64,000 nucleotides of DNA from Paenibacillus sp. SZ31 (lineage in GTDB: Bacteria; Bacillota; Bacilli; Paenibacillales; Paenibacillaceae): NCBI RefSeq assembly GCF_012912005.1, contig NZ_JABBEA010000002.1:558001-622000 (forward strand), read 5' to 3'. The position numbers and the translations under genes were made by a program. This document shows positions 41,476 to 52,831 of this stretch, piece after piece. How positions within the stretch are numbered: the first letter of the stretch is position 1; every line of letters starts with the position of its first letter. The notes under the pieces were generated by a model that ran no database searches, was not told the origin of the DNA, and saw only the letters and a program-made list of their open reading frames with translations.

Positions 41476-42237
41476 TTATGGTTTATTCTGACGGTCATAT
41501 CGAATCACCTTGCGATACATCGTCTTGTCCTTTAACTGATTGAAAATATAGGGATCTGGCTTGGCATTCACCTCAATAATCCATGGCGTTAGACTTCGAT
41601 CAAGCCCGATATCCACCCCAATGCTCTTCAAACGAGTGTACTTCTTACTCATGTGTCGAGCGATGTCAATGCCCAAGCGGTTCATCTCCTGGATCAATTC
41701 ATTAATCCGGTTGTCAGAAACATGGGATTTCAGCAAGGTGTGAATGCTCATTGGCTTGGCACCACTATGGTAGTTGGTCACAATTTTCTTCGGATGACCC
41801 AGTCGGCCGATGACCCCCGTCGCTTCCCATTTCTGCCTGGGATTCAATTGCACCATTACCCGTATGTCAAAGCGCCTGTTATTATGTTGCAAGAGATGGA
41901 TACCTCGCTGAATGAGATAGCTTTTATGCTTAACATGATGGGTCAGACTTCGATGGAACGACTCGAAACTGTTGAACGTCTGACGCTTTTGATGGATCTG
42001 GTAGGCAAAATGGTGATGATTGTCCATCTCAGCCTTAATGACTCCCATTCCAAAGGTGCCTATCTCGGGTTTGATATACACCATTCTATATTTCCCCAGC
42101 ATGGACTTCAGGTTAGATTGGCTAAATCGCTGCGTATCAGGGATAAATGGTTTGATAGCCGAGTTATTCAGCAGTATTTTGGTTTTGAGCCATTTACTTC
42201 GTAAAGGTTGGGATCGTTGTAATGCATCAACGCCCAC
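41476..42237 (-). CDS. YheC/YheD family endospore coat-associated ATP-grasp protein
   Basis: A 253-residue protein starting at a GTG with AGGAGGAG upstream. It has an ATP-grasp layout: KYRMVYIKPEIGTFGMGVIK (ATP-binding loop), SYLIQRGIHLL, DIRVMVQLNP and the metal-binding WIIEVNAKPDP near the end. This is the pattern of the YheC/YheD family of coat-associated proteins in spore formers. The ligated substrate is unknown. It is shorter than typical two-domain members and contains mainly the ATP-grasp part. Confidence 0.88.
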   Translation of the reverse strand: MGVDALQRSQPLRSKWLKTKILLNNSAIKPFIPDTQRFSQSNLKSMLGKYRMVYIKPEIGTFGMGVIKAEMDNHHHFAYQIHQKRQTFNSFESFHRSLTHHVKHKSYLIQRGIHLLQHNNRRFDIRVMVQLNPRQKWEATGVIGRLGHPKKIVTNYHSGAKPMSIHTLLKSHVSDNRINELIQEMNRLGIDIARHMSKKYTRLKSIGVDIGLDRSLTPWIIEVNAKPDPYIFNQLKDKTMYRKVIRYDRQNKP

Positions 42238-42346
42238 AGTTCACTCCTCCTGTTATCGTATTTGTTGATCCTAATGCTGCAAACCATGCAGTATATGCAA
42301 TTTTCTCGAACTAATCTTAGGCTTCAGATGTGAATCGAGATATAAC

Positions 42347-42385
42347 AAAAAGCCGACATGCCAAGATACCTTGGCTCATCGGCTT
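42347..42385 (-). terminator. Intrinsic terminator of S8 protease gene
   Basis: AAGCCGA/TCGGCTT with an inner GCCAAG/CTTGGC stem; on the minus strand TTTTTG follows. It lies about 50 bp after the protease stop codon. Confidence 0.85.
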
Positions 42386-42436
42386 CATGCTTAGATAGTC
42401 AAAACGCAGTTAACATCCGGTTCACACTTTGAATAA

Positions 42437-45400
42437 TTAAGGTTGCAGACCCTCAGTGGACGGTAAACCAGATTCATTAGATTCCGTCTCTGCTGGGCTC
42501 GAATCTGGTTCTGGAACTGATTGTTCTTGTGCTGCGCTGACGAACAATCGTCCAGCTGCTTCCGTCTCTACTTTATTGCCAGCTGCATCCTGGGCACGAA
42601 TCACGATAACTCCGCCCTCAAGAACAAGGGATGAAGGTGTAGTGTACGTGCCTGTGTAACGACCAGGCGCAGTCTCCACCAATGGAATCTCTCCTGCCCC
42701 TTGGGCATTCAGATTCAGCGGTAGCTGAATTCGGAAAGAGGCTTGCAGACCAGGTTTACTGTCAAATGAAACGGTGACACTCTCCCCTGATGTGATGCGA
42801 ACATCTTCAGCTGGCGTAATGTTCGTAAGTTCTGGCAATGCCGTTTCCACGTAGACGGTACGCGTTACGGTTGTTTTGTTGCCAGCGATATCGGTTGCTG
42901 TAATGGTAATCGTGTTCTCGCCTTCATTGACCAATACGCGATGACTGAAGCTTCTGTCTTTGCCCACTTGTACGGTTTGTCCGTTAACGGTTACTTTATC
43001 GAGGAATTGTTCCACGACATTACCCGTTACGTGAACCACTTCTGCATTGATGCGATCCCCTTGAGCAGGCGTGAGAATCGTCACTTGCGGTTTGGTCTGA
43101 TCCAGAATAAGGACGACGGGGAGTGAACGGTCGGTTGTTTTGCCATCCACCACTGCCTCGGCAGTAATCGCATTAATCCCAGAACGGAGTTTCACACCGT
43201 ACGAGAATTTCCCATTTGCCACGGTTGTAGTGCCAGCCAGATCCTTGCCGTTGTAAAACTTGATCTGGGCACCGGATGCCGGAGACGTTCCCGATATCGT
43301 AAAAGTTGACTGATTCGTGTATGTGTTCGCTGGTGTCGTAAGCACAGGTGCATTGACCGGATATCTCACAACTGCACGAATCATGTAGTTACCTTCTTCT
43401 GCAGGTGAAGTGCTCCATGCGCCACCTACTCGCTGCCAGCTTCGACCTGCATTCGTACCATTCTCATCAGTAGCCAGTCCCGGAGCACCAGTTCCAGCTA
43501 CACTCTGTACATACACAATATAGAAATCACCTGTTACAATGACCGGTTCCGGGAATTCAACGGTTGTCCATTGATCGTTACGAAGTGCAGTACCGTCAAA
43601 TGGTCCAGCCAGTTGTCGTCCCGGAGCGCCGCCAGTACCCGAAGCATCATAGACGGCATATTGGAACGCTGTACCTCCAGGTACAGGCCATTCGGTGTTC
43701 CAGAATCGGAACGATGCACCTGTCAGTTGAGCGGTCTCCAGCTCTGGTGTCATTCGAACTGCCCAAGCGTTATCCGCAGCGTTAAAAGCTCGTGCGTTCT
43801 CTGCTGTTCCATCATCATAAGCAATTTCCCCTGGGAAACCGATGAATGGTTTCAAGGCAACATTCGCCTCTGCCGTACCATTACCAGGTACAGTTACAGT
43901 AACGGTCTTACTGTAATAATCCGCAGCCCGGATGGACAGGGTATAACTTCCTTCCAATACCTTAATAACGAAGCTGCCATCTGAACCTGTGCGAACTTCA
44001 CCTACCTTGGCATCTTCTACCACGAGGACGGAAGCATCAGCCAGTGGTTGTCCTGTCCGTTCATCGGTTACTACACCTTCAATCTGTCCATGCGGGATTG
44101 CCTCCAGATTAAAGTTGGCTTTGGCTCCACTGCCATCGGTGATCGTTACCTGCTGAGTTCGAGGATAATATCCGTATGCCTCAGCTTTTAACGTGTAATC
44201 ACCCGCTACGTGTGTGAAGCTATACTTGCCTGTAGCTGAATCCGTCTTCACCGAACGTCCGGTTTCCAGTACGGTAACCGTTGCACTGGCAGGCAGGCTT
44301 TGTGGATTAACCGAACCTGTTTCTGGTTTTTCAACTTCCGGTTGTTGCTGTTTCGTTTTATTAAATTCGGCTTTGTCAGTCCGTGAAATTTTGTACCATG
44401 GGTTATCATAGGACGGTTTCGGTTTGTCGCTATTAAGCACAACGGCACTGTCCTCGGTTACGGTCTCCGCAGCAACACCCAGTACACGGAAATCATCAAT
44501 GAACCAGCCTGTCTTCACAACACTGTTGTCTGACGTCAGACGGAACCGGAATTGAACTTCATTGCCGGTAAGTGCATCGAGGTCATAGAATACCGGTGCC
44601 CATTGTTTGCCGTTTGTACTGTGTGAGAATTTGCCCAATTCTGACCATGTGGCTCCACCATCCTTGGTGACTTCCACATAACCGTAATCATATCCACTCT
44701 CAATCTCGTACCAATGATTAAACGTAAGGGTTCCTTCGGATACATCCGTCAAATCAATGACCGGAGATACGAGTGAATAGTTGGAGCCATTCTCGTACGT
44801 ATTGTCGAGATCAGTCGCCCAGACATTCGGCGGAGATACAGCGCTGGCAGGTCCCGTTACCGGAATGCCCCGTTCCCACTCATCTTTGGTTCCCGAATGA
44901 GTCCAGCCATTATCATCACTGCCGTCAAAATGATCGATATAGATGTCCTGAGGCACCTCTACTGTAATGGAAACCTCATTCGACTTGTCGCTTTCATTTC
45001 CACTATAATCAAGTGCGGCAACGGTATAGTAATACGTCGAATCCGTCACGGTAGACGTATCCGTAAACGTTGTTCCTGTTGCAGTTCCAATGGATTCATA
45101 ACCTGTACCTGCTGTTGTGGAACGATATACGATATAGGATTCGAGATCCTCATCGCTCGGTCCAGTCCAGCTCAAGGCTACATTGCCCAGAATATCAGCA
45201 GTCGCAGACAATCCGGCAGGTGCCCCTGGCGCAATCTCATCCAAGGCTTCTACTGCGAAATCATCAATGTACCAACCCGCCTTTTGCACCGAGTTATCAC
45301 TGGTCAGATTGAATTTGATAAATACCTGCTGTCCCGCGTATTCGCGAAGGTCCACATATTGTTTCTTCCAGTTACCACCAGCACCCGTGAAGCTCAGCAA

Positions 45401-47686
45401 CTCTTCGAACACATAGTCGCTGTCCTCGGAAGCAATGTATACCTTACCAAAGTCGATGTTATTCTCCAAATCATACCAGTGTTTGAAGGATAATAATGCA
45501 CCTTCCGGACTCTCGGTAAGATCGATTGGTGGCGCAAGCAGATATGCGTTACTATTCGCCACATAAGTCCCTTGCAGGTTGGTTGCAATCACCTTGTCAC
45601 CGGAGTATGCACTTCCAGGACCACTGCCTGGCGCTCCCCATACCCAGGTACTTCCGGTCCCGCCAGTGGTGAAGCCCAGCTGATCTTCTTCAAAATCCTG
45701 AAGATATCCTGGCTGAACACCATTGGACACAGCCACTTTGTATACCTGACTTTCGAATCCGTTGTTGCCGTAATCGTTCACGCGGATATAATACTCCACG
45801 CCTTGTGGCTCAATAAGAAATGCAGGAATGGTCGCTGTATACGTACCATCTTTGCTATCGCCAGCAATTCGATTCATCGGCAGATAAACGTACTGGTTGG
45901 TACCTGTCGTTTTGGCAAAAGCCTCAACGGAGACTACTGCGACATTATCTGTCACATGAGCGGTTAATGGTATATCGATGCCTGTAAAGGCAGAATTGAC
46001 AGGGGTATGCGCCAGTACTGGCTCTTCCAGATCATCTCCGGCTGTAACTACTCTGCCGGATACCGTACCGATTCCTTCGAGTACAGAACCCACAGCATCG
46101 AGGGCATTAATGATGCCGTGACCGTAACCGTTATTAGGGGAGGTCGGATATTGACTGTCCGTTCTCGGTGTTGCTGTATCTGTAATGATCTGCTCCAGCT
46201 GATCCACAGTAAGGGAGTGGTTGGCCTGAAGCAGGAGTGCAGCAAGCGCAGTTGTATGCGGACCTGCCATCGACGTTCCATTCCAGCCTCCCTCATATAC
46301 ACCACCCGGAACTGCTGAGCGGATATTTACCCCAGGGGCAGATACTTCTGGCTTGATCTCACCATACGGAGATGGACCCAGCAGTGAGAAGGATGCCAGG
46401 TTACCATTAATATCTGTGGCTCCCGTAGCGAAACTTTCAGGGTAATTGGCAGGGTTCGCGACAGAGCCGGGACCACCCGGATTCGTCAATCTTACATTCC
46501 CTGCAGAGAACTCGGGAAAGATCTGCGCATCACGCCAGGCTTGGACCATAGGCCGGAACCATTCATCCAGTCCTGCGCCTCCGCCCCATGAGTTGTTCAC
46601 GACATCCGGTGCAAGTTCAGGATGCAGATTGCCTTCCGCATCGACCGGAGCAATCAACCACTGTCCACCATCCAGAATAATGGCATCTGTTGTTTCCGGA
46701 TTGAATATCCGCACACCAATCCATTTCGCACCGGGAGCAACCCCGATCTGGTTGGTGCCATCTGCTTCAGAGCCAACCATCGTACCCATCGTGTGAGTAC
46801 CATGTCCGTCTTCGTCCGCAGGAAGGGAAGCATTACTGTGCGGATCATACCAGCTTAGTTCAGGATCAACGATATTGCCCGCAGCATCCAATCCCCGCCA
46901 TTTGCTGCGAAGCGCAGGGTGGGTATAGTCTACACCGCTGTCCAGATTGGCAACGACAATCCCTGTTCCATCGATGCCCCGATCCCAAACGGCTGGCGCA
47001 TTGATGTAATTCAGGTTCCATTCCACGTTCTCAGTTGCAAGCTTGTCCTTGGCCGCTGGTTCTTTGTCTTTGACTCCGACTGCGGAGTCCTTTGCTGGCG
47101 CTTGGACAGCATCTTTGGCTGGTGCCGCAGTCGCCGGTTCTTTACTCACTTCCGCTTTCTGTAAGTATCTTGTCTCATTCGGTAGAATCTTCTCTACCTC
47201 AGGCAGCAGTGCAATCTGCTCCAAAACTTCTTTGGTACTCGTTACTGCCAATGAATTGACGATAAAATAGCTTTTATATTCTTTGACCTTGCCCAGGTCA
47301 ATTTCCTTTTCCAGATAACTTTCCAATGTATATTGTGTACGTGAGGCCGTTTCCCGCAGAGAGCTGACGACCGAATTCCGAACGGACAGCTTCGTGGCTG
47401 AGGCCGTTTGTTTGGCGATCGTCGCCTTTTCCAGGGCCTGTTTGGAGACCGCTGCTGTATCCACCTGCTCCTTCATTTTCACCAGATAGGTAACATATTC
47501 GCTACCTTCAAATTCTTTGGATAACTTGGCGTTTACTTTGGATTCCGAAACTTTGGCGAGTCCAGATTTCATATCCAATTTGGATGATGGGGAGTTTTCA
47601 GCTGAAACCGGATGAACGATCGAAAATGCAAGGAGAAGCGAGAGCCCCATGGAGATGGGCTTGCGTAACCGATTAATCTTTATCAA
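42437..47686 (-). CDS. Large secreted S8 serine protease, bacillopeptidase F-like
   Basis: A 1749-residue exoprotein. Signal peptide 1-29 (cut after VSA), an I9-type propeptide (about 55-175), then an Ala/Lys-rich linker. The subtilisin domain has Asp249 (VANLDSGVDYTHP), His295 (DEDGHGTHT), oxyanion Asn365 and Ser472 (GWNGTSMAGPH). Downstream are an Ig-like region (550-655), two MAM-like/M6-type modules (about 660-815 and 915-1072) around a fibronectin III domain (820-910), two carboxypeptidase-regulatory-like domains (about 1120-1275), a unique module (1275-1430) and Ig-like repeats to a Ser/Glu-rich end. No cell-wall anchor motif was seen, so it is probably released. The TTG start has AAAGGAG upstream. 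Confidence 0.93.
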   Translation of the reverse strand: MIKINRLRKPISMGLSLLLAFSIVHPVSAENSPSSKLDMKSGLAKVSESKVNAKLSKEFEGSEYVTYLVKMKEQVDTAAVSKQALEKATIAKQTASATKLSVRNSVVSSLRETASRTQYTLESYLEKEIDLGKVKEYKSYFIVNSLAVTSTKEVLEQIALLPEVEKILPNETRYLQKAEVSKEPATAAPAKDAVQAPAKDSAVGVKDKEPAAKDKLATENVEWNLNYINAPAVWDRGIDGTGIVVANLDSGVDYTHPALRSKWRGLDAAGNIVDPELSWYDPHSNASLPADEDGHGTHTMGTMVGSEADGTNQIGVAPGAKWIGVRIFNPETTDAIILDGGQWLIAPVDAEGNLHPELAPDVVNNSWGGGAGLDEWFRPMVQAWRDAQIFPEFSAGNVRLTNPGGPGSVANPANYPESFATGATDINGNLASFSLLGPSPYGEIKPEVSAPGVNIRSAVPGGVYEGGWNGTSMAGPHTTALAALLLQANHSLTVDQLEQIITDTATPRTDSQYPTSPNNGYGHGIINALDAVGSVLEGIGTVSGRVVTAGDDLEEPVLAHTPVNSAFTGIDIPLTAHVTDNVAVVSVEAFAKTTGTNQYVYLPMNRIAGDSKDGTYTATIPAFLIEPQGVEYYIRVNDYGNNGFESQVYKVAVSNGVQPGYLQDFEEDQLGFTTGGTGSTWVWGAPGSGPGSAYSGDKVIATNLQGTYVANSNAYLLAPPIDLTESPEGALLSFKHWYDLENNIDFGKVYIASEDSDYVFEELLSFTGAGGNWKKQYVDLREYAGQQVFIKFNLTSDNSVQKAGWYIDDFAVEALDEIAPGAPAGLSATADILGNVALSWTGPSDEDLESYIVYRSTTAGTGYESIGTATGTTFTDTSTVTDSTYYYTVAALDYSGNESDKSNEVSITVEVPQDIYIDHFDGSDDNGWTHSGTKDEWERGIPVTGPASAVSPPNVWATDLDNTYENGSNYSLVSPVIDLTDVSEGTLTFNHWYEIESGYDYGYVEVTKDGGATWSELGKFSHSTNGKQWAPVFYDLDALTGNEVQFRFRLTSDNSVVKTGWFIDDFRVLGVAAETVTEDSAVVLNSDKPKPSYDNPWYKISRTDKAEFNKTKQQQPEVEKPETGSVNPQSLPASATVTVLETGRSVKTDSATGKYSFTHVAGDYTLKAEAYGYYPRTQQVTITDGSGAKANFNLEAIPHGQIEGVVTDERTGQPLADASVLVVEDAKVGEVRTGSDGSFVIKVLEGSYTLSIRAADYYSKTVTVTVPGNGTAEANVALKPFIGFPGEIAYDDGTAENARAFNAADNAWAVRMTPELETAQLTGASFRFWNTEWPVPGGTAFQYAVYDASGTGGAPGRQLAGPFDGTALRNDQWTTVEFPEPVIVTGDFYIVYVQSVAGTGAPGLATDENGTNAGRSWQRVGGAWSTSPAEEGNYMIRAVVRYPVNAPVLTTPANTYTNQSTFTISGTSPASGAQIKFYNGKDLAGTTTVANGKFSYGVKLRSGINAITAEAVVDGKTTDRSLPVVLILDQTKPQVTILTPAQGDRINAEVVHVTGNVVEQFLDKVTVNGQTVQVGKDRSFSHRVLVNEGENTITITATDIAGNKTTVTRTVYVETALPELTNITPAEDVRITSGESVTVSFDSKPGLQASFRIQLPLNLNAQGAGEIPLVETAPGRYTGTYTTPSSLVLEGGVIVIRAQDAAGNKVETEAAGRLFVSAAQEQSVPEPDSSPAETESNESGLPSTEGLQP

Positions 47687-47799
47687 ACTTTTCCACTCCT
47701 TTTACCCGGTTTTTTAATTTAGTCTGGTACATATGCCCTTCTCTGCAGAATAAAACGGCAAAACCACCTTTATTGCGGACGAAATATACGCCCTCGTTT

Positions 47800-47817
47800 T
47801 CACATAAAGCCTCACCT
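47800..47817 (-). promoter_or_regulatory. Strong Shine-Dalgarno followed by ATG-TGA in protease leader
   Basis: On the minus strand AAAGGAGGTGA is followed at ideal distance by ATG TGA, so initiation would stop at once. An overlapping GTG opens a 29-codon frame, and a third frame is open for about 45 codons to a stop 10 bases inside the protease gene. The site may be a minimal upstream ORF or the remains of a small gene. Confidence 0.4.
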
Positions 47818-48038
47818 CCTTTACAGGTCTGGTTAGGGAACAATATGAGTCAGAAGAGATAACTGGATCATTCTATGATTTTTCGCTTGGAAGTTTAGGA
47901 GATAGAACAACTCGGGTTAAGCCATGAGAGTGAACGGTGTGGGTGTTTGAGTAATGCAACGAGAGTGAATGTCTATAAGCATTCATGTGGAAGGGTGATC
48001 TGGAGCGTTAGCAGAACGCTTGCTAAGGAGTTGTGAAT

Positions 48039-48092
48039 ATGAATTTCGATCGTGGTTCGAGTGAGTTAGAAAACAGTTTAAATTACATATAA
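48039..48092 (+). CDS. Possible 17-residue peptide
   Basis: ATG at 48039 follows TAAGGAG at good spacing and encodes MNFDRGSSELENSLNYI. A TTAGCA/TGCTAA hairpin lies just before the ribosome binding site. There is no other support; it may be chance. Confidence 0.2.
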   Translation: MNFDRGSSELENSLNYI

Positions 48093-48323
48093 TAGTCAAT
48101 TAGGAATTTAATTGGATTTTATTGGTATAGTATAAAATCATTATTCGATATATACAAGCACTTTTATTGAAAAATATAGAAAATAAGTCTATTTAATGCT
48201 TTTATATGTCTCATGTCGCTTACTTATTTCATCTCACATTTCGTATTTACGCATTTCTTTTGCTGAATAATAGATCTCAACAGTTCTATATAACCAAGAC
48301 TTGATACTCAAGGTTTCCATTCA

Positions 48324-48360
48324 AGAAAAAGAACGACATGAGAATGCTCATGTCGTTCTT
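48324..48360 (-). terminator. Intrinsic terminator of collagen-like gene
   Basis: AAGAACGACATGAG-AATG-CTCATGTCGTTCTT is a perfect 14-bp stem with a 4-base loop, followed on the minus strand by TTTTTCTT. It lies 18 bp after the stop codon at 48379. Confidence 0.92.
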
Positions 48361-48378
48361 ATCAAAATTTATATCTCA

Positions 48379-50390
<2,012 letters not shown>

Positions 50391-51848
50391 TTAATCCAAT
50401 TCAATTTTGAAAACAACCGGCGCATTACTCTTCACGTTGGTTGTGGTGATCGTCAGAGCGTCCGCTGTTCTCTCCCATTGCGGTTGTTCCTCGTAACCAA
50501 GTACCTGAATATCTTGGATAACGCCTTGAAAATGATGAGAATGTTCCTTCAGCGATTTAATGTGAATCACCCCGTTATCCGGGTAGGCAAGAACTGTCGC
50601 ATACAGACAGCTTTCTTTTACCGTAAACCGTATATCTTCACTCGTGAATACCTTCGTATCCCCATCCGTGAATTGCCCTTCCTTCACCTCTGTTGGGCCC
50701 TCGCCAAACGTACGCCAGAATGACGTGTCATATATCGCTTCCCCATTCACTTCCAGCCACTTGCCGATGGTTAGCAGGATGTCCCTATCTTCATCCGGTA
50801 TGCTGCCGTCTGCTTTGGGTCCAATGTTCAGCAGCAGGCTTCCGTTTTTGCTTACAATATCGACGAGATCCCGAAGGATTTCCTCGGCCGTTTTATAGTT
50901 ATTATTTTCCGTGTAACACCATGAGTTTTTAGCGACAGCCGTATCCGTTTGCCAAAAATAGGGCTTGAGCTCAGCGAACTGCCCCCGCTCCACATCCGGA
51001 ACGGCGCTGCCAAACATATAGGCCTCATGTTTATAATTGACCGCTACAGGCACGCCCCATTCTTCGCCCTTGTTATAATAATAAGCAGTGAATTTCTTCA
51101 AGTAGGGTTTGAATGCAACGGTTTGAATCCACCAATCGAAATAGAAGACCTTCGGCTGATATTGATCCACCAGTTCACAGCAACGAATCAACCAGTCTTC
51201 CAGATACTCCTCGGTTGGAGGCGAACCATACAGATCATGATGATCCGGTTCTGGCATGGCAGGCCAATAGAAATCACCTCGCTTCAGGGGCTCCTGAATG
51301 TCTGACTCAAATTCCTTCCCGTGAGACATGAAGAACCAATGCTCCGCACGGTGGGACGATACACATAAGGTTAATCCCTGCTTCTCATAAGCGACCTTCA
51401 TCTCACCCAGAAGATCCCGTTTGGGGCCCATTTCATATGTGTTATAGTGAGAGATATCGCTCTTGTACATCTGAAAACCATCGTGGTGCTCGGCTACAGG
51501 CATAACATATCTGGCTCCGGCCTGTTTGAATAACGTGGCCCATTCGTCTGCATCGAACTTATCAGCACGAAACATCGGAATGAAGTCTTTATAACCAAAG
51601 TCCTTATGAGATCCATACACCTCAAGGTGATGTTCATAAGCTTTGGAGCCCTGGATGTACATATTACGCGAATACCATTCGCTATCATAAGCTGGGACGG
51701 AATATAGCCCCCAGTGGATGAAAATTCCGAATTTTGCTTTTTGGTACCATTCGGGAACTTGAAAAGCGCTAAGCGAACTCCAGTTGTCTTTGAATTTACC
51801 GCTCTCAATCGTTGCTTCGATCTGTTGCAAATATTCGTTTTTATCCAT
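50391..51848 (-). CDS. GH29 alpha-L-fucosidase
   Basis: A 485-residue cytosolic enzyme with the GH29 layout: WYQKAKFGIFIHWGLYSVPAYDSEWYSRNM (split here as family landmark: FGIFIHWG and SEWYSRNMY), PVAEHHDGFQMY, and VFYFDWW with the likely nucleophile Asp238. The end has LLLNIGPKADGSIPDEDRDIL, another family block, then a beta-sandwich. It removes alpha-linked fucose from oligosaccharides. No signal peptide. The gene is divergent from an AraC-type regulator (51971) that probably controls it, and its start has AAGGG upstream. Confidence 0.94.
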   Translation of the reverse strand: MDKNEYLQQIEATIESGKFKDNWSSLSAFQVPEWYQKAKFGIFIHWGLYSVPAYDSEWYSRNMYIQGSKAYEHHLEVYGSHKDFGYKDFIPMFRADKFDADEWATLFKQAGARYVMPVAEHHDGFQMYKSDISHYNTYEMGPKRDLLGEMKVAYEKQGLTLCVSSHRAEHWFFMSHGKEFESDIQEPLKRGDFYWPAMPEPDHHDLYGSPPTEEYLEDWLIRCCELVDQYQPKVFYFDWWIQTVAFKPYLKKFTAYYYNKGEEWGVPVAVNYKHEAYMFGSAVPDVERGQFAELKPYFWQTDTAVAKNSWCYTENNNYKTAEEILRDLVDIVSKNGSLLLNIGPKADGSIPDEDRDILLTIGKWLEVNGEAIYDTSFWRTFGEGPTEVKEGQFTDGDTKVFTSEDIRFTVKESCLYATVLAYPDNGVIHIKSLKEHSHHFQGVIQDIQVLGYEEQPQWERTADALTITTTNVKSNAPVVFKIELD

Positions 51849-51970
51849 GTTATATTCTCAACCCTTCCGTTATTGTCTGCATTTGTATTGTAGTGCTACG
51901 GCGGAAGGATAGACATGCAGAACACTAACTTTTAGATGGACAATACTAACCTTGTATGGAGTTGAAGAAC

Positions 51971-52804
51971 ATGAATCATCAAACTTTGCTTACGAACTAC
52001 CTGTCCAATCTGCAAGTTGAATTATTCATGGTTAACTACAATCGGTGCGACACCGATTGGCGGGATCTGGATTATACGCCTGACTACAGCAAGTTTTATT
52101 TCATATGCGACGGTGAAGGTTGGCTCAAGATTGGGAATGAGGAGTATTACCCTGCGCCTAATCAGCTTATTTTAATGCCGGAGGGGATCAAACAGTCCTA
52201 CTCTGCTATTAATGACCGTACTTTTCTCAAATACTGGTGTCACTTTAGTGCAAAGGTTGGGGGGATCAATTTGTTCCAAATTCTGAAGTTTCCGCACATT
52301 TGTACGATAGATCACCCTGAGTTGATTCAGGAAATCTTCAGTAGTATCCTTACATATGCAAAATCTGATGAAGTCTATGCCCATATGATGGCCAAGAGCA
52401 AACTGACCGAGTTATTGTCCCACTATATAATGAATCTCGATCTGGATCAGATCTCTTTCATTAACGTGCCTGTCATGGAGAAACTGTCCACCATTCTGGC
52501 TTACATCGATGCCAACATCGAAGAGAATATTTCGGTTCAGGAACTGGCCCAGATCGCCTACATGCATCCGAATTATTTCATTCGATTCTTCAAGCAACAG
52601 ATCGGTGTTCCTCCGATCCTCTACATTACTGGCAAAAAAATCGATAAAGCCAAGGAACTGCTCACCTGCACCCCGAACACGATAACGGCCATCGCCGAGC
52701 ATCTCGGATTCAGTGACTTATACTATTTCTCCAGACAGTTCAAAAAGCATACAGGGCTCACGCCTACGGAGTACCGGAGACAAACAACGGTACTGACAAC
52801 GTAA
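51971..52804 (+). CDS. AraC family regulator with cupin domain
   Basis: I place the start at the ATG at 51971 because GGAG lies nine bases upstream; this gives 277 residues. The N-terminal half is a cupin sensor (WRDLDYTPDYSKFYFICDGEG, YPAPNQLILMPEGIKQSY). The C-terminal half is a double helix-turn-helix: ISVQELAQIAYMHPNYFIRF and ITAIAEHLGFSDLYYFSRQFK. The intergenic region to the divergent GH29 gene is 122 bp. A sugar such as fucose is a plausible inducer by position only. It is convergent with the GH30 gene. Confidence 0.92.
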   Translation: MNHQTLLTNYLSNLQVELFMVNYNRCDTDWRDLDYTPDYSKFYFICDGEGWLKIGNEEYYPAPNQLILMPEGIKQSYSAINDRTFLKYWCHFSAKVGGINLFQILKFPHICTIDHPELIQEIFSSILTYAKSDEVYAHMMAKSKLTELLSHYIMNLDLDQISFINVPVMEKLSTILAYIDANIEENISVQELAQIAYMHPNYFIRFFKQQIGVPPILYITGKKIDKAKELLTCTPNTITAIAEHLGFSDLYYFSRQFKKHTGLTPTEYRRQTTVLTT

Positions 52805-52831
52805 GACGTAAGCCCTGATGCTCAGCTCTTT

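Larger units (their letters stand above)
47687..48378. other. Long intergenic region upstream of S8 protease
   Basis: Nearly 700 bp without a convincing gene. On the minus strand it contains the protease leader with a near-perfect Shine-Dalgarno and start-stop codon pair at 47800-47817, listed separately. On the plus strand there is a 17-codon frame at 48039. It also contains the terminator of the collagen-like gene (48324-48360). The middle (about 48090-48300) is very AT-rich and shows nothing further. Confidence 0.6.
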
